From positions 1 through 26,950 of the IMG/VR virus record IMGVR_UViG_3300021197_001259: DNA of 26,950 bases. The stretch is one strand, 5' to 3'. Position numbers and translations under genes: made by a program. The DNA comes from a virus. Shown here piece by piece: positions 14,913-22,203 of this stretch (position 1 is the stretch's first letter; every line of letters begins with the position of its first letter). The notes under the pieces were generated by a model. The model had not been told where the DNA came from, ran no database searches, and saw nothing but the letters and a program-made list of their open reading frames with translations.

Positions 14913-17080
14913 TTCTCTCTCCCTCGTATTGTTTGCATACCTTTCGATGTAAATTCTACCGTATAACCCATAATGATTAAAGGCTCTGTAGTTTCTATTT
15001 CTAATGCAAACTCTGACACTGCTTTTAAATCTACAGGTAAGCGTATTTGTGTTAGCAACTTATCTTGCCATACTGCTGTATCCCATACTGCTTCACTATC
15101 TTCTAATCCATCATCAACCGGTGTATATACAGGCTGAAAAGCATGATCTGGTCTTTGCATGATTGGGAATGATGTCGTTACGCCGTTTTCCCATTGCCTA
15201 TCTTTATAAAACTTAACTAAAGGTTTTCCATTACCTGTTGTCAAGCAATACAAATAAACATACTTGATATGCTTTTTAATAAACGGATAACCTAAATCTA
15301 ACCACTGTGTTCTAATCTTTGACACAACTGGTTGTCCATTTAAATATACTTTTTCTTCACCAGATCCTTGTGATACTGTTCCTGTCTTTTTAAATCTACT
15401 AATAACATATATACCTCTATTAGCACGAGTATCATTATCATAAGTCCGCCAATAACCATAAATTAGGTTTGCATCTTTATCAGTTGTAATACAGTTTATT
15501 GACCATTCTCTGTTTGTTCTTGTGCTCCAAGAGTCGCTATCTAAATGATAAACCAAACCTGTGTCTAAGCGATATCCATCATCCAAAGAGCAGTAGTAAT
15601 GCACTTCTCTCCATTTTGCTGAGTATATACCAACAGCAGAAGGCAGCCTGTCCAACGATAATCTTTCAATATATTGCTGAATAGGATCACTTACTTTTTC
15701 TATGCCTAAATCGGCACCACCATCTAAACCACCAAAGATTCTATATACACCATCTTGTCCAAGAAACATAATACCTTTTGTTGGCACATTGATAATACAG
15801 TGTGGTGATTTAGTTCCAATACCGGTAATAAATGGAACCAGTTCGAACCCATTTAGGGGATCTCCTCTTACCAGGTCGATGGCTTGTTCTCTAAATACTA
15901 ACAGTGCGTTATAATAAACTTCAAAACCTGTAATATCACCACCTTCTCTTGTGCCTACCTCAAAGAACGCAGAATCCCTGAAGGTGTCCGGTTGTAGTGG
16001 ATTTGAATAATATAACCTTGAACCATCTGAAATGCCTCCATCGATAAACAGCGTGTTCTTAAATGTGGCTGTGAATCGGCCTCCGGCAGCTGGAAAGATA
16101 ATAGAGTCTGAATCGTTAGGTGCTAATGCTCCAAGTTGTGTATCTGGTTTATAATCTACATAAATATCGTCTGTATTGTTGGCAACCAGATCTAAGAAAA
16201 AGAAGTCAGTTCCATCATTGGCGGTTCTATACATTCTTCTGGCTATAGTGCCTGTAGGACCTTTAGGTATTTCCATTGCCACAACAGCACGGTTTGCATA
16301 TTCATTTGTGCCTTTTGTAATATCAGCTGTTGTCCATCTTAAAACTGGTGTTGCTTCTGAGATAGGTGATTCAGATCCTGCTTCATTAACAAAAGAGCAT
16401 TTATATCGATATCTATTTTGTCCATCAGATCCTGTAAGAAAACCTACACCTTCATAAACTGAGGATTGTAGAACAATGTTTCCACCTAACTCATCTTGTC
16501 CTAATTCAAAATCACCACTTGCTTCTATGTATGCCTGAGGATTATCTTCACCACCAGTAAATACACCTGGATTTATTGCATCTGGTGCGCCTGGTCTTCT
16601 GTCCCAACCTAATGGAAAGAGTCGATCACCACCTCTGTATTTTAGTGGTCCATCTACACCGTTTGTAATAACACAATATCTACCATAAGGTGTGTAGTTT
16701 GTATGGGCTTCATTGCGTGTAGGTATATGTCTATTACCATCTAAAGTTTGTGCAACTTGATTGTTTGCTTGTCCTGCTGCAGGCACTAAATACTTAAGTG
16801 ATCCACCTTGCTCAAACAAAAACCATTGTTGTGATGAGTTATGTCGTTGATAACAGTAGATGCTATCGACAGAGTCATCAGAATAGATTGTGTTGGTTGC
16901 TGAAGTGTAAGGCCTATTAGTTTTATGGAAAAACTCTTCAAAGCCCAGGAAGTTATTCCAGGTCTTCGTATGAGCATCATATGTCATGTTCTCCATTAGT
17001 ATAGTAGAGTTTGGTGCAGCAGGTATGCGTTCGTCTATACCTACAAAAGGTTTTACTTCAAATTTGCCTGGTGTTTTCAT
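14909..17080 (-). CDS. Tail nozzle-like protein, T7 gp12 (tail tubular B) type (723 aa)
   Basis: ATG 17080 forms TAATG with the adaptor gene; only a weak site precedes it, so coupling is likely. The N-terminus VKPFVGIDERIPAAPNSTIL followed by ENMTYDAHTKTWNNFLGFE is the usual start of podovirus nozzle proteins. An Ig/FN3-like insert lies about 215-325 (FVNEAGSESPISEATPVLRW; MYRTANDGTDFFFLD). Residues about 330-470 hold propeller-like blades (FKNTLFIDGGISDGSRLYYS; YNALLVFREQAIDLVRG; GIGTKSPHCIINVPTKGIMF; GQDGVYRIFGG). T7 gp12 is about 794 aa, so the size agrees. Expected to form the hexameric tube end below the adaptor through which DNA leaves. Confidence 0.8.
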   Translation of the reverse strand: MKTPGKFEVKPFVGIDERIPAAPNSTILMENMTYDAHTKTWNNFLGFEEFFHKTNRPYTSATNTIYSDDSVDSIYCYQRHNSSQQWFLFEQGGSLKYLVPAAGQANNQVAQTLDGNRHIPTRNEAHTNYTPYGRYCVITNGVDGPLKYRGGDRLFPLGWDRRPGAPDAINPGVFTGGEDNPQAYIEASGDFELGQDELGGNIVLQSSVYEGVGFLTGSDGQNRYRYKCSFVNEAGSESPISEATPVLRWTTADITKGTNEYANRAVVAMEIPKGPTGTIARRMYRTANDGTDFFFLDLVANNTDDIYVDYKPDTQLGALAPNDSDSIIFPAAGGRFTATFKNTLFIDGGISDGSRLYYSNPLQPDTFRDSAFFEVGTREGGDITGFEVYYNALLVFREQAIDLVRGDPLNGFELVPFITGIGTKSPHCIINVPTKGIMFLGQDGVYRIFGGLDGGADLGIEKVSDPIQQYIERLSLDRLPSAVGIYSAKWREVHYYCSLDDGYRLDTGLVYHLDSDSWSTRTNREWSINCITTDKDANLIYGYWRTYDNDTRANRGIYVISRFKKTGTVSQGSGEEKVYLNGQPVVSKIRTQWLDLGYPFIKKHIKYVYLYCLTTGNGKPLVKFYKDRQWENGVTTSFPIMQRPDHAFQPVYTPVDDGLEDSEAVWDTAVWQDKLLTQIRLPVDLKAVSEFALEIETTEPLIIMGYTVEFTSKGMQTIRGREK

Positions 17081-18564
17081 TATGCATCCGGTAGTCTGGT
17101 TAATCTTTGGAAAGGCTTAACTCTTAACGGACCAGAAATGTAGCTGTCTTTTATATAAAGTGCAGATCTTTGTGTTAAATACTTGTTATCGATCTTTAAT
17201 AGTTCTTTGTCTGCTTTCTTTTGGTAATAAGTTGCCATTTCTGGATTATCATGCTTGATAAATAAATCAGCACAAGTTTGATAAGCTAAGTATCTATGCG
17301 TGTCATCAGGACATGCAGGTCTGTCAAAGTCGTCTTCCAATAAGCGAGGTGTGTAAATATATCGTATCTCTAAAGGTATAGATACAGCAGGGCGAGGATA
17401 GAGTCTAATTCTTTTACGATAACCAATATTAACACTTTCTCTTGCAAATCTAAAAAGATCTGAGATAGTGCTTATTTCTAAGTTATTGCCTTGATTCCAG
17501 CTAACTTGTGTTTCATCATCATCTATTAAGAAGAAGTTATATTGTGATGCGCCTGTATTTGGTGATGCTTTTGTTAAGCCACTTGACAGATCTCTAAAGA
17601 AATCTTCTTCATGTGGTAGTGTATCAGTACCTGTTATTTCTTTTAAGCGGACATAAAACTTCTTTCTTAAACCTGCAAAACCTTGTTTGGTTGTGTCAAG
17701 TGTGTTAAAGCGTGGAATCTGTGTGCCTGTAGTTTTAAGTTCAAATGGATCTGATAGTTGTGATTCTACACCTCTCCATACATATGACATTTTAAATTCA
17801 TAAGTGCCTGCTGGCCATGCTGGAGAGTTAGCAACCGAATCAACAGTAAAATCTTTACCAGCACGCGGTGTAAATTGGTCTATGTCGATTGTGTGTTCTG
17901 GGTATCCATCATAAACAACGAATTCTGTAGGTGTTCCTGTTAGATCGTATCTTAAGTTTAACTCTTGGTCTCTTCGTCTTGTTAGGTTATAAATCATACC
18001 TAACGAGTTTGTTGTGCTACCTGCTTCTTCTAAGTTTCTAATACCAAGTTGCAATATGTCTGTGCAATCTGCAGGTAGTGTTATAAATCTTTCATTTACT
18101 GAGCCTACTATTGCATCTAATGTGGCTGAATCCCAATCAACCTGAGGTGTAGAGCTTAGTTTGGATAAAAATACTCTGTTTAAGCCAAAGTCTATTTTAT
18201 CTATAATAAAGGTGCCGTTATTTGTGGCTGTTGCAGCATCTGTTAAAATAACAATGCTTCCTTCATGGGAGTTTCTAAATTTATCTACAAAGCCAACTTC
18301 TGCTGAATCTGTAGCATCTAATGCACTGGCTTGAACCCAGTTTCTTATTTCTGTTGCGTTTGATGTAATAGTTGCATCTGGTATTGTGCCATCTGGCATT
18401 GAATAGACATCAACAGTTTTTTGTGCAAACTCATAAGGACGACTTACAAACCAGTTTCTGTATGTTTCATTCAAAATTCTATTCACTTCTTGTCGATATG
18501 CTCTTACATCAGGATCATAATCAACTAACGAAGCAACCATCTCTCTTATTTCTTTTAAGTTCAT
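17080..18564 (-). CDS. Head-tail adaptor-like protein, T7 gp11 (tail tubular A) position (494 aa)
   Basis: ATG 18564 is preceded by GAGGACAAC, only 12 bases after the T-run of the terminator. N-terminal helices (MNLKEIREMVASLVD; DVRAYRQEVNRILNETYRNW) and C-terminal helices (HRYLAYQTCADLFIKHDNPE; TYYQKKADKELLKID) look like an adaptor helical bundle; between them lies a long beta-rich part, including an Ig-like insert at about 245-345 (SYVWRGVESQLSDPFELKT). At 494 aa it is much longer than T7 gp11 (about 196 aa), the difference being these inserts. It should dock onto the portal and carry the nozzle protein encoded next. Assigned by order and helical ends; could alternatively be a combined adaptor/stopper. 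Confidence 0.65.
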   Translation of the reverse strand: MNLKEIREMVASLVDYDPDVRAYRQEVNRILNETYRNWFVSRPYEFAQKTVDVYSMPDGTIPDATITSNATEIRNWVQASALDATDSAEVGFVDKFRNSHEGSIVILTDAATATNNGTFIIDKIDFGLNRVFLSKLSSTPQVDWDSATLDAIVGSVNERFITLPADCTDILQLGIRNLEEAGSTTNSLGMIYNLTRRRDQELNLRYDLTGTPTEFVVYDGYPEHTIDIDQFTPRAGKDFTVDSVANSPAWPAGTYEFKMSYVWRGVESQLSDPFELKTTGTQIPRFNTLDTTKQGFAGLRKKFYVRLKEITGTDTLPHEEDFFRDLSSGLTKASPNTGASQYNFFLIDDDETQVSWNQGNNLEISTISDLFRFARESVNIGYRKRIRLYPRPAVSIPLEIRYIYTPRLLEDDFDRPACPDDTHRYLAYQTCADLFIKHDNPEMATYYQKKADKELLKIDNKYLTQRSALYIKDSYISGPLRVKPFQRLTRLPDA

Positions 18565-18575
18565 GTTGTCCTCAT

Positions 18576-18610
18576 AAAAAATGGGCCACGCCCGTTGCCA
18601 GGCGGGCCCA
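18576..18610 (-). terminator. Rho-independent terminator between head and tail genes
   Basis: Read on the minus strand: TGGGCC-CGCCT, loop GGCAAC, GGGCG-T-GGCCCA, followed by six T. This gives an 11-bp GC-rich stem with one bulged T and a 6-base loop (one of the stem pairs is T-G). It sits 31 bases past the stop of the decoration gene and 12 bases before the start codon of the adaptor gene. It is the only strong intrinsic terminator I see in the window, and occupies the same place as T-phi between capsid and tail genes of T7. Confidence 0.88.
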
Positions 18611-18640
18611 CGAATTAATCAATCTAAGTTATATATTAGA

Positions 18641-19126
18641 TTAAAACTGCTTGATTACCATTACGCCAGTCTGTGGAATCCCAGCAGCACTGTCAGCAAC
18701 AAAGTCTGTCAGTGCATATCCAACGATTGGCACAGTGTCTGTATTCACATAAGCATCTGCTTCAGCTGAGACTGCAGAAATAGTTAATCTATCCCCTTTA
18801 GCAACATTTGATTTGCATTTAGCTAGCGAATGAACGCCAGCAACCGTGACATCCACTCTCTCACCTGCACCAGCAGCTGTTTGAGCGAATCCAACCACGC
18901 AAATGCTGTCAGTAGAACTTGAAATAGCAGGGATTACCGTGACGGCAATATCCCCTTCAGATTCTCCACCAGAAGTTGAGAAGTCAAAAGCAACCAAATC
19001 GCCGATTGCAATAGTTGCACCTGCAAGATAAGTTTCTGTTTGTCTTCGATTGGATCCGGTAATGCCGTAGTCTTCACCGTCAGCGTTAGATTGATCTAAG
19101 TATTGTAGTATTGTATTTGTAGCCAT
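18641..19126 (-). CDS. Head decoration-like protein (161 aa)
   Basis: ATG 19126 follows GGGGGATAAC, 12 bases after the coat gene. The 161-aa product is Ala, Gly, Ser, Thr and Val-rich and all-beta in character: TYLAGATIAIGDLVAFDFST, VGFAQTAAGAGERVDVTVAG, KGDRLTISAVSAEADAYV, VPIVGYALTDFV. The order (gain-of-value strand, G-D-L-V, V-x-V-x-x-A-G-V, G-D-x-L, G-Y-A-L) is what I associate with DUF2190-type capsid cement/decoration proteins that stabilise the expanded shell. Immediate position after the coat gene and before the terminator supports high-level co-expression with coat. Confidence 0.75.
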   Translation of the reverse strand: MATNTILQYLDQSNADGEDYGITGSNRRQTETYLAGATIAIGDLVAFDFSTSGGESEGDIAVTVIPAISSSTDSICVVGFAQTAAGAGERVDVTVAGVHSLAKCKSNVAKGDRLTISAVSAEADAYVNTDTVPIVGYALTDFVADSAAGIPQTGVMVIKQF

Positions 19127-19138
19127 GTTATCCCCCTA

Positions 19139-20122
19139 TTAGTTTGAACTGTAAAGACCGTGAGCGCCAAGGTGATCAACATACATCTGCATACGAGTGA
19201 AAATGTTAGCGCTTCTTGAAGCATATCCGGAGATAGATTCGAAGTCTTCCATTTCAAACTGTGCTGATGAGTCAAACCCAAGCTTTAGGTGGTCTGTGTT
19301 TAAGAAATACATAAAGATTTCTTTTGCATTTGCATCTGTTTGATTGTCCATGAACGGATCGTAATACATTCTTGCACCGTGGAACATTAATGAGAGACGA
19401 CCACCATCAAGGCTGTCTTCTGCCATAAATCTTTCATTAGCAAAAAGTAGTTCTTTATACTTTTGATAAGCTGTTGCAGATGAAAGGATAACATTTGGAG
19501 ATCCTCCACCAGGTGTAGCAGCTTGACATTGAATATAAAGATCGACCATATCTGGAATAGATACAGCTGCAGCATTTGATTTATATTGATTGTTGTAAGT
19601 AGTGAAAGTTGCAGTACTGATTCCACCAACTTCTCCACCTTGCGTATTCGATAAGAATCCACCGTTTCCACGAGTAGCTGTCGCTTTAAGTGTTTGTAGT
19701 TCTGAAAGAATAGATGAATCATCAGCAACGATTTGCTTTTCAACTTCTCGTTGAAGCATACCCATTACAGATTTCATTCTTGCTTCAGCAATATTTACGA
19801 TTGCGCGCTCACCACGGTTAGATAATTCTTCCTTTTTGGTGATAACAACAGGAGCAACAAAGTCGCACCAGTTATATTCTGCTTGTCGTAAAGCATCTTT
19901 TACTGCGAGATTAACAGGTTCATACCCGTTTGAAAGCTGAGTTATTTGTGAATGTTCAGCTAAGATAAGTGGGATATTAAGTTTTTGCCCACCGTCATAA
20001 GTTTCTATACCGCCACTCTTACGCATTTCATTTAAAAGAGGAGTAGCCTTGAAAAGGTTATCTACTTCTTCATCTAAAAGAATACGGAGGGTGGTCGATA
20101 GAATATCATTTGATATAGCCAT
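19139..20122 (-). CDS. Major capsid (coat) protein (327 aa)
   Basis: I choose ATG 20122, because GGAGG (20128-20132) lies 5 bases ahead; an in-frame ATG 15 bases upstream has its codons inside that site. The product begins MAISNDILSTTLRILLDEEV and contains TKKEELSNRGERAIVNIAEA followed by an amphipathic helix (MKSVMGMLQREVEKQIV), a Gly/Ser/Thr-rich region (GNGGFLSNTQGGEVGG), then PNVILSSATAYQKYKELLFA and an aromatic C-terminal half (FHGARMYYDPFMDNQTDAN; IFMYFLNTDHLKLGFD). Length and order fit HK97-fold coat proteins. Flanked by scaffold upstream and decoration downstream, which makes the role nearly certain by context. Confidence 0.87.
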   Translation of the reverse strand: MAISNDILSTTLRILLDEEVDNLFKATPLLNEMRKSGGIETYDGGQKLNIPLILAEHSQITQLSNGYEPVNLAVKDALRQAEYNWCDFVAPVVITKKEELSNRGERAIVNIAEARMKSVMGMLQREVEKQIVADDSSILSELQTLKATATRGNGGFLSNTQGGEVGGISTATFTTYNNQYKSNAAAVSIPDMVDLYIQCQAATPGGGSPNVILSSATAYQKYKELLFANERFMAEDSLDGGRLSLMFHGARMYYDPFMDNQTDANAKEIFMYFLNTDHLKLGFDSSAQFEMEDFESISGYASRSANIFTRMQMYVDHLGAHGLYSSN

Positions 20123-20258
20123 TATTTCCTCCGGCATATTGTTTTACACATATTGTATAGTTATTGTTTATTTTGCATTCATTAACAATCGGGTATTCCT
20201 TACGGAAGCCAAAGGTTATCCTCTTCGAATACATAAGAGGGCCGTTCAGGTTATGCAT
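20106..20258 (-). CDS. Possible 50-aa ORF between scaffold and coat
   Basis: In the 146-base gap between the scaffold and coat genes an ATG at 20258, preceded by AGGA 8 bases away, opens a 50-codon frame (MHNLNGPLMYSKRITFGFRK ... VKQYAGGNNGYIK) that ends 17 bases inside the coat gene. The product is mildly basic with two Cys and no recognised domain. Its last codons overlap the coat ribosome site (GCC GGA GGA). It may be a real small gene, a leader peptide coupling coat translation, or chance. Confidence 0.35.
   Translation of the reverse strand: MHNLNGPLMYSKRITFGFRKEYPIVNECKINNNYTICVKQYAGGNNGYIK
20128..20132 (-). promoter_or_regulatory. Shine-Dalgarno that decides the coat start
   Basis: GGAGG on the minus strand, followed by AAATA and ATG at 20122. 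This optimal site favours the 327-aa coat protein over the version five residues longer, whose start codon would lie upstream of the site. Confidence 0.8.
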
Positions 20259-20268
20259 TATATTTTTC

Positions 20269-21144
20269 CTATTTTCCTGCATTTCTTTTTAACCAGTCAT
20301 ATATTTCACTGCCTCGTTTAAGATGTGCGGGTGGTCGGTTAGGGCTGAAGTCACGAGGCGTTCCTATTTTTAAACCTGCTTGTTGCATTTGAATCTTACG
20401 ATTTCGGTTTTCTTCTTCTAAGGTTTGCAATCTATCCGTGTTTTTTCGTCCCTTGACAATATAATACGCATCTTCTAAAGATAAGTTATGATTTGATTGC
20501 AGCGCTTTGGCCACATCAACTTTCATTTCTTCTAAATCTGGGTGTTCAGACTTAAATTTATCTAACTTCATTTGTCGAACTTGCATTTCTTGCTGTTCTT
20601 GTATCGGCTGAAGTAGTTGTTCCATTCGCTTAGCCACTTCTTGCTCAATGCGTGATTCAAATGATTTAGTATCATAAGGATCTAATTCAACTGGATCTGC
20701 ATCTGCCAATGCTTTTGCTTTCTCATAAACGCCTGAATCATTTAACGACTCAAACTGTGCCTGCAAGGCTTTTCTTTGTTCTGCCAACTCTTGTGTTTTT
20801 CTGGTATAATCAGCACGCAAGTTGCCTAATAATGTTTTGGCATCATCAGGTAATGCATCGACAACAGATTTAAAATCGACACCTTTACCTTCCGGTAAAG
20901 ATAAATCACTTAACTCTTCTAAGGAAGCGTTTTGTGCTATCTTCATTTGTTCCAGTTTGGCCTGATTTACTGCATCAGCAATACGACTTTCTCTGGACTT
21001 ACCATCATTATCTTTTGTAAATGCTTTCGATCGATCTTCGATAGCATCTATATCAGTTAATGTTGGTTCTGTTGTGTTAGCGGTTTCTGTAGCAGTGGTA
21101 GGTTCCGCAGCTTCTCCTACTACCGTGTTGCTTTCTTCGCTCAT
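20269..21144 (-). CDS. Capsid scaffolding protein (291 aa)
   Basis: ATG 21144 behind AGGAGAATAT. The protein is highly charged and helical with an acidic, Thr/Glu-rich N-terminus (SEESNTVVGEAAEPTTATET), a long coiled-coil-like centre (YTRKTQELAEQRKALQAQFE; IEQEVAKRMEQLLQPIQEQQ) and a basic C-terminal helix (HLKRGSEIYDWLKRNAGK). This is the classical scaffold composition: disordered acidic head, elongated dimerising helix and a basic tail that in P22 contacts coat. Position immediately before the coat gene is also classical. It would direct procapsid assembly and then leave. Confidence 0.82.
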   Translation of the reverse strand: MSEESNTVVGEAAEPTTATETANTTEPTLTDIDAIEDRSKAFTKDNDGKSRESRIADAVNQAKLEQMKIAQNASLEELSDLSLPEGKGVDFKSVVDALPDDAKTLLGNLRADYTRKTQELAEQRKALQAQFESLNDSGVYEKAKALADADPVELDPYDTKSFESRIEQEVAKRMEQLLQPIQEQQEMQVRQMKLDKFKSEHPDLEEMKVDVAKALQSNHNLSLEDAYYIVKGRKNTDRLQTLEEENRNRKIQMQQAGLKIGTPRDFSPNRPPAHLKRGSEIYDWLKRNAGK

Positions 21145-21160
21145 ATATTCTCCTGTTGTT

Positions 21161-21661
21161 TTACATACGCGACATCATAATTTTCTCTAAGTCATCTTCA
21201 GACATTTCTGCCTTTTCCATTGCAGCAGGTGCTGCAGGTTCTTCTACACTTACTTCGACTTCCATGCTTGACCCTTGATCTACAGGTGGCTTTCTTAAGA
21301 ATGCCTTAAATGCACGATCACCAGCAGCAGCATCTAATCTACCACGAGCCATCATTAAGTCTCTATCTGTTGCCATTCCATCTAACTCTATAGAGTATTC
21401 TGTGAATTTGGCATCGTCAAGTGCTTTGTTAATCATTGAAACATATTTTAGCACTGGGATAGGTAAAGAATCGACATCTTCTTCTACCATTTCTAACTGG
21501 GGAACTTGACCAAAGTTAGAAATAACTTTATTAACCGCTTCAATAAATCTATTCATACTATCTTTAGAAAAATCACCACGCGGTGCAATCTCTTCAGCTT
21601 TTTCATTTTCAGCCATATCAAGTGCTTGTGCTCGTTCCATTACTTCTTCAAATTTTGCCAT
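21161..21661 (-). CDS. Uncharacterised head-region protein (166 aa)
   Basis: ATG 21661 with an excellent AAGGAGATTAAC site. The 166-aa product is acidic and helical, opening MAKFEEVMERAQALDMAENE, with a central region PIPVLKYVSMINKALDDAKF and a Met/Glu/Ala-rich end (AAMEKAEMSEDDLEKIMMSR). A Pro/Glu/Val stretch near 130-145 (VEVSVEEPAAPAA) looks like a flexible linker to a short terminal helix. No domain recognised. Genes between portal and scaffold in podoviruses are often head-assembly accessory proteins; a second scaffold-like or portal-associated role is possible but unproven. Confidence 0.75.
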   Translation of the reverse strand: MAKFEEVMERAQALDMAENEKAEEIAPRGDFSKDSMNRFIEAVNKVISNFGQVPQLEMVEEDVDSLPIPVLKYVSMINKALDDAKFTEYSIELDGMATDRDLMMARGRLDAAAGDRAFKAFLRKPPVDQGSSMEVEVSVEEPAAPAAMEKAEMSEDDLEKIMMSRM

Positions 21662-21696
21662 GTTAATCTCCTTCCGATTAATGCTTATATTTTTTC

Positions 21697-22191
21697 CTAT
21701 ACATCTTGCATGTCTTTCGACACAAAAGTCTTTGCTGCAGCTGCAATCTTATCGCCACCTGCTTCTTTTAAGTTCTTTGTCCATTCTTCGCCTACTTTGT
21801 CTTGTGCTGTCAAACGCTCAGCTTGCTCATATATGTGTTGATCTGCTACAGATTGTGAAACTTCTTTGTATCCATTGCTTTCTGCATACTCATACATAGC
21901 GCGCTTGTCTTCAAAGTATCTACCAAATGCTGTAGAATAGTGTCCTTGACTATTATGCACACCATTAGCATGTAATCCTTTACCCATGATTGCAAAACTG
22001 GGTGGCACATAAACTTGTTCGACCAGATTACCACAACCTTCTGAGTTTTCTGTGTCATCCTTAGGGTTGAACTGCATTGGTCGATCATAATAGTCTGTTT
22101 GACCACAAATCATCTCTTCTAGATCGTCATAACTACACAGAACTTCCCATTCTGTTTGACACTTCTTGCATTCTACTTTATAAAAAGCCAT
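21697..22191 (-). CDS. Zinc-ribbon protein, FmdB-like N-terminus (164 aa)
   Basis: ATG 22191, ribosome site AGGAG somewhat distant (9 bases). The N-terminus MAFYKVECKKCQTEWEV has a Cys8-x-x-Cys11 knuckle, and Cys29 and Cys53 (SEGCGNLVEQVY) can complete a zinc site; this arrangement is like the FmdB-type zinc ribbons frequently found between portal and scaffold genes of phages. A second part (AFGRYFEDKRAMYEYAESNG, then YKEVSQSVADQHIYEQAERL) is helical and may be a linker to head proteins. No nuclease motif. Function unknown; nucleic-acid or protein binding through the ribbon is plausible. Confidence 0.72.
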   Translation of the reverse strand: MAFYKVECKKCQTEWEVLCSYDDLEEMICGQTDYYDRPMQFNPKDDTENSEGCGNLVEQVYVPPSFAIMGKGLHANGVHNSQGHYSTAFGRYFEDKRAMYEYAESNGYKEVSQSVADQHIYEQAERLTAQDKVGEEWTKNLKEAGGDKIAAAAKTFVSKDMQDV

Positions 22192-22203
22192 CTTCTTCTT
22201 CTC

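Noticed and set aside
20123-20137. Coat start five codons upstream
   Set aside because: The optimal Shine-Dalgarno lies inside these codons and points to ATG 20122.
20214-20240. Hairpin CCTCTT...AAGAGG before the coat gene as terminator
   Set aside because: Six-bp stem with a nine-base loop and no T-run on either strand.
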